Source: Ferruginibacter sp.
GTDB lineage: Bacteria; Bacteroidota; Bacteroidia; Chitinophagales; Chitinophagaceae
Reading direction: 5' to 3'
NCBI GenBank assembly: GCA_025963635.1
Contig: JAOQAK010000052.1
Location: 62,001 to 126,000 of the forward strand
Length of the DNA stretch: 64,000 nucleotides
The position numbers and the translations under genes are program-made. Below, in pieces: positions 62,919 to 64,000 of the stretch (its first letter is position 1; each line of letters starts with the position of its first letter). The notes under the pieces are model-generated. The model did not search any database. It had not been told where the DNA came from and was given only the letters and a program-made list of their open reading frames with translations.

Positions 62919-63222
62919 AACACATCGTTTTGCCTTTATCCAAATTTCTGTGATAAAAATCACATAATTCCCTAACCTATTATCAATGTTAACGGGTGGT
63001 TTGCCTGCGGACGCTCGTAACTATTTTTTACAGTTAAACTGAGAAAATGAACCAATTCAACCTGCTTATTATTTTGCCCACATCCGGCTATAAGCGTTCG
63101 GTCAGGCCCGAAAAACCTGCTATTTTTTCCGGCAACCTACCCTGTACCGCCTCGCCGTGATTTTCCATTTATTTAATCAAAAAAAGTATTTAATCTTCTT
63201 AATAATCAAACCAAAACAAGCT
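62919..63222. other. Gap between the ROK regulator and SusC gene
   Basis: 304 bases, probably containing the SusC promoter and ROK operator. No exact palindrome or TAnnTTTG element was found by eye. Confidence 0.4.
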
Positions 63223-64000
63223 ATGAAAAGAGCAAATATCTATTTACTGTCGCTGATGCTTTTATGCATGTGCTTCGGTTCTGCCATAGGGCAGCAAAAA
63301 AGAACTATCACTGGTATCGTCCGGGATAGTTCAGGAAACACAATCCCCGGTGTTTCTATCAATATTAAAGGCACCAAAACTGCCGCTGCTGCAGATGCGC
63401 AGGGAAATTTTAAAATTCTTGTTCCGGGGTCAGGAGCCGTACTGGTTTTTACAAGTGTCGGTTTTCAACCAAAAGAAGTCAGGGTTGGCGATGAGAGCTT
63501 TGTACCCGTGTCGTTACAAAATGCTGCCGGCCAGTTGAATGAGGTGGTTGTTACCGGTTTTGGTGCAAGAACCAATACAAGGAAACTGGCTTATGCCGTC
63601 CAGGAAATTAAAGGAGAAGAAATAACCAAAACGAACAATGCTAACATCGTTAACAGCCTGCAGGGTAAGGTTGCGGGTGTGATGGTTAACCAGGGAGTAG
63701 GAGGGCCACAATCCAGTTCCCGTATACGTATCCGGGGTAATACTTCCATTTCCAGTAGCAATACCCAGCCGCTTTTTGTCGTAGACGGGGTGTTGATAAG
63801 ACCGGGTGTAACCGGCGCGGATTCATGGGGCGCAAACCAGGATTTTGGTAACATTGTTAAGGACCTTAACCCTGATGACTATGCAAGCTTTACGGTGTTG
63901 AAAGGCTCTGCCGCCAGCGCTTTATATGGTTCAGACGGGCAGAACGGTGTGATACTGATCACTACTAAAAAAGGAACGGCCAGAAAAGGATTAGGCGTTT
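63223..64000 (+). CDS. SusC/RagA-type TonB-dependent transporter, 3' part missing
   Basis: First 259 residues of a gene that runs off the right edge. Signal peptide LLSLMLLCMCFGSAIGQQ, CarboxypepD_reg-like domain (KRTITGIVRDSSGNTIPGVS), VVVTGFGARTNTRKLAYAVQ as the TonB-contact segment, and plug motifs SLQGKVAGVMV, IRIRGNTS, PLFVVDGV and GSAASALYGSDGQNGVILIT. These are standard for SusC. Upstream lies a ROK regulator, which fits a glycan-uptake locus continuing beyond the window. Confidence 0.92.
   Translation, partial: MKRANIYLLSLMLLCMCFGSAIGQQKRTITGIVRDSSGNTIPGVSINIKGTKTAAAADAQGNFKILVPGSGAVLVFTSVGFQPKEVRVGDESFVPVSLQNAAGQLNEVVVTGFGARTNTRKLAYAVQEIKGEEITKTNNANIVNSLQGKVAGVMVNQGVGGPQSSSRIRIRGNTSISSSNTQPLFVVDGVLIRPGVTGADSWGANQDFGNIVKDLNPDDYASFTVLKGSAASALYGSDGQNGVILITTKKGTARKGLGV

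Overview
The window looks like a chromosomal segment of a Bacteroidota member, most likely family Chitinophagaceae or a close relative. Signs are SusC/SusD pairs, an ECF sigma/FecR/STN-TonB receptor set, promoters of the TAnnTTTG type, very few Shine-Dalgarno sequences, moderate GC, and gaps filled with short dispersed repeats. The family-level placement is inference. I saw no rRNA, tRNA, CRISPR array, transposase or phage gene.

Layout. 1-226: start of a minus-strand NAD(P)-binding protein. 381-9412: a tryptophan operon with a Trp leader peptide and attenuator, then trpE-G-D-C-F-F'-GNAT-B-GNAT-A, containing a tandem trpF duplication and two acetyltransferases. 9458-26666: mixed housekeeping and accessory genes (TlpA-like thioredoxin, HesB/IscA, a broken SgcJ/EcaC gene, TldD/TldE, SET protein, a sphingolipid desaturase-like protein, PSD1 cytochrome protein, AldO-like oxidase, SMP-30 lactonase). 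27294-34684: SusC-SusD and two TIG-domain surface lipoproteins, closed by a strong terminator. 34916-36571: polysaccharide deacetylase and glycosyltransferase. 36888-42233: sigma factor, FecR, STN-type TonB receptor, DUF4249 lipoprotein. 42436-43976: two signalling proteins, one with both phosphorylation sites apparently lost. 45004-47739: multidomain LigD. 48233-60473: kinase/FHA/phosphatase/cell-wall island. 61695-64000: ROK repressor and the start of another SusC gene.

The most remarkable region is 48233-60473. Two closely related membrane Ser/Thr kinases flank a lipoprotein, an FHA-like protein, a 32-residue membrane peptide, a membrane PP2C phosphatase, a 1376-residue protein that fuses a SEDS (FtsW/RodA) glycosyltransferase to a class B penicillin-binding transpeptidase, and a canonical FHA protein. 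This resembles in content the actinobacterial fhaA-fhaB-pstP-rodA-pbpA-pknA-pknB cluster but is built differently: rodA and pbpA are fused, the kinases have no PASTA repeats, and the phosphatase carries its own extracytoplasmic domain. I infer a phosphorylation-controlled peptidoglycan synthase module.

All family calls come from reading motifs by eye; no database search was made. Start positions were revised where a promoter, paralog or signal peptide argued for an internal start.
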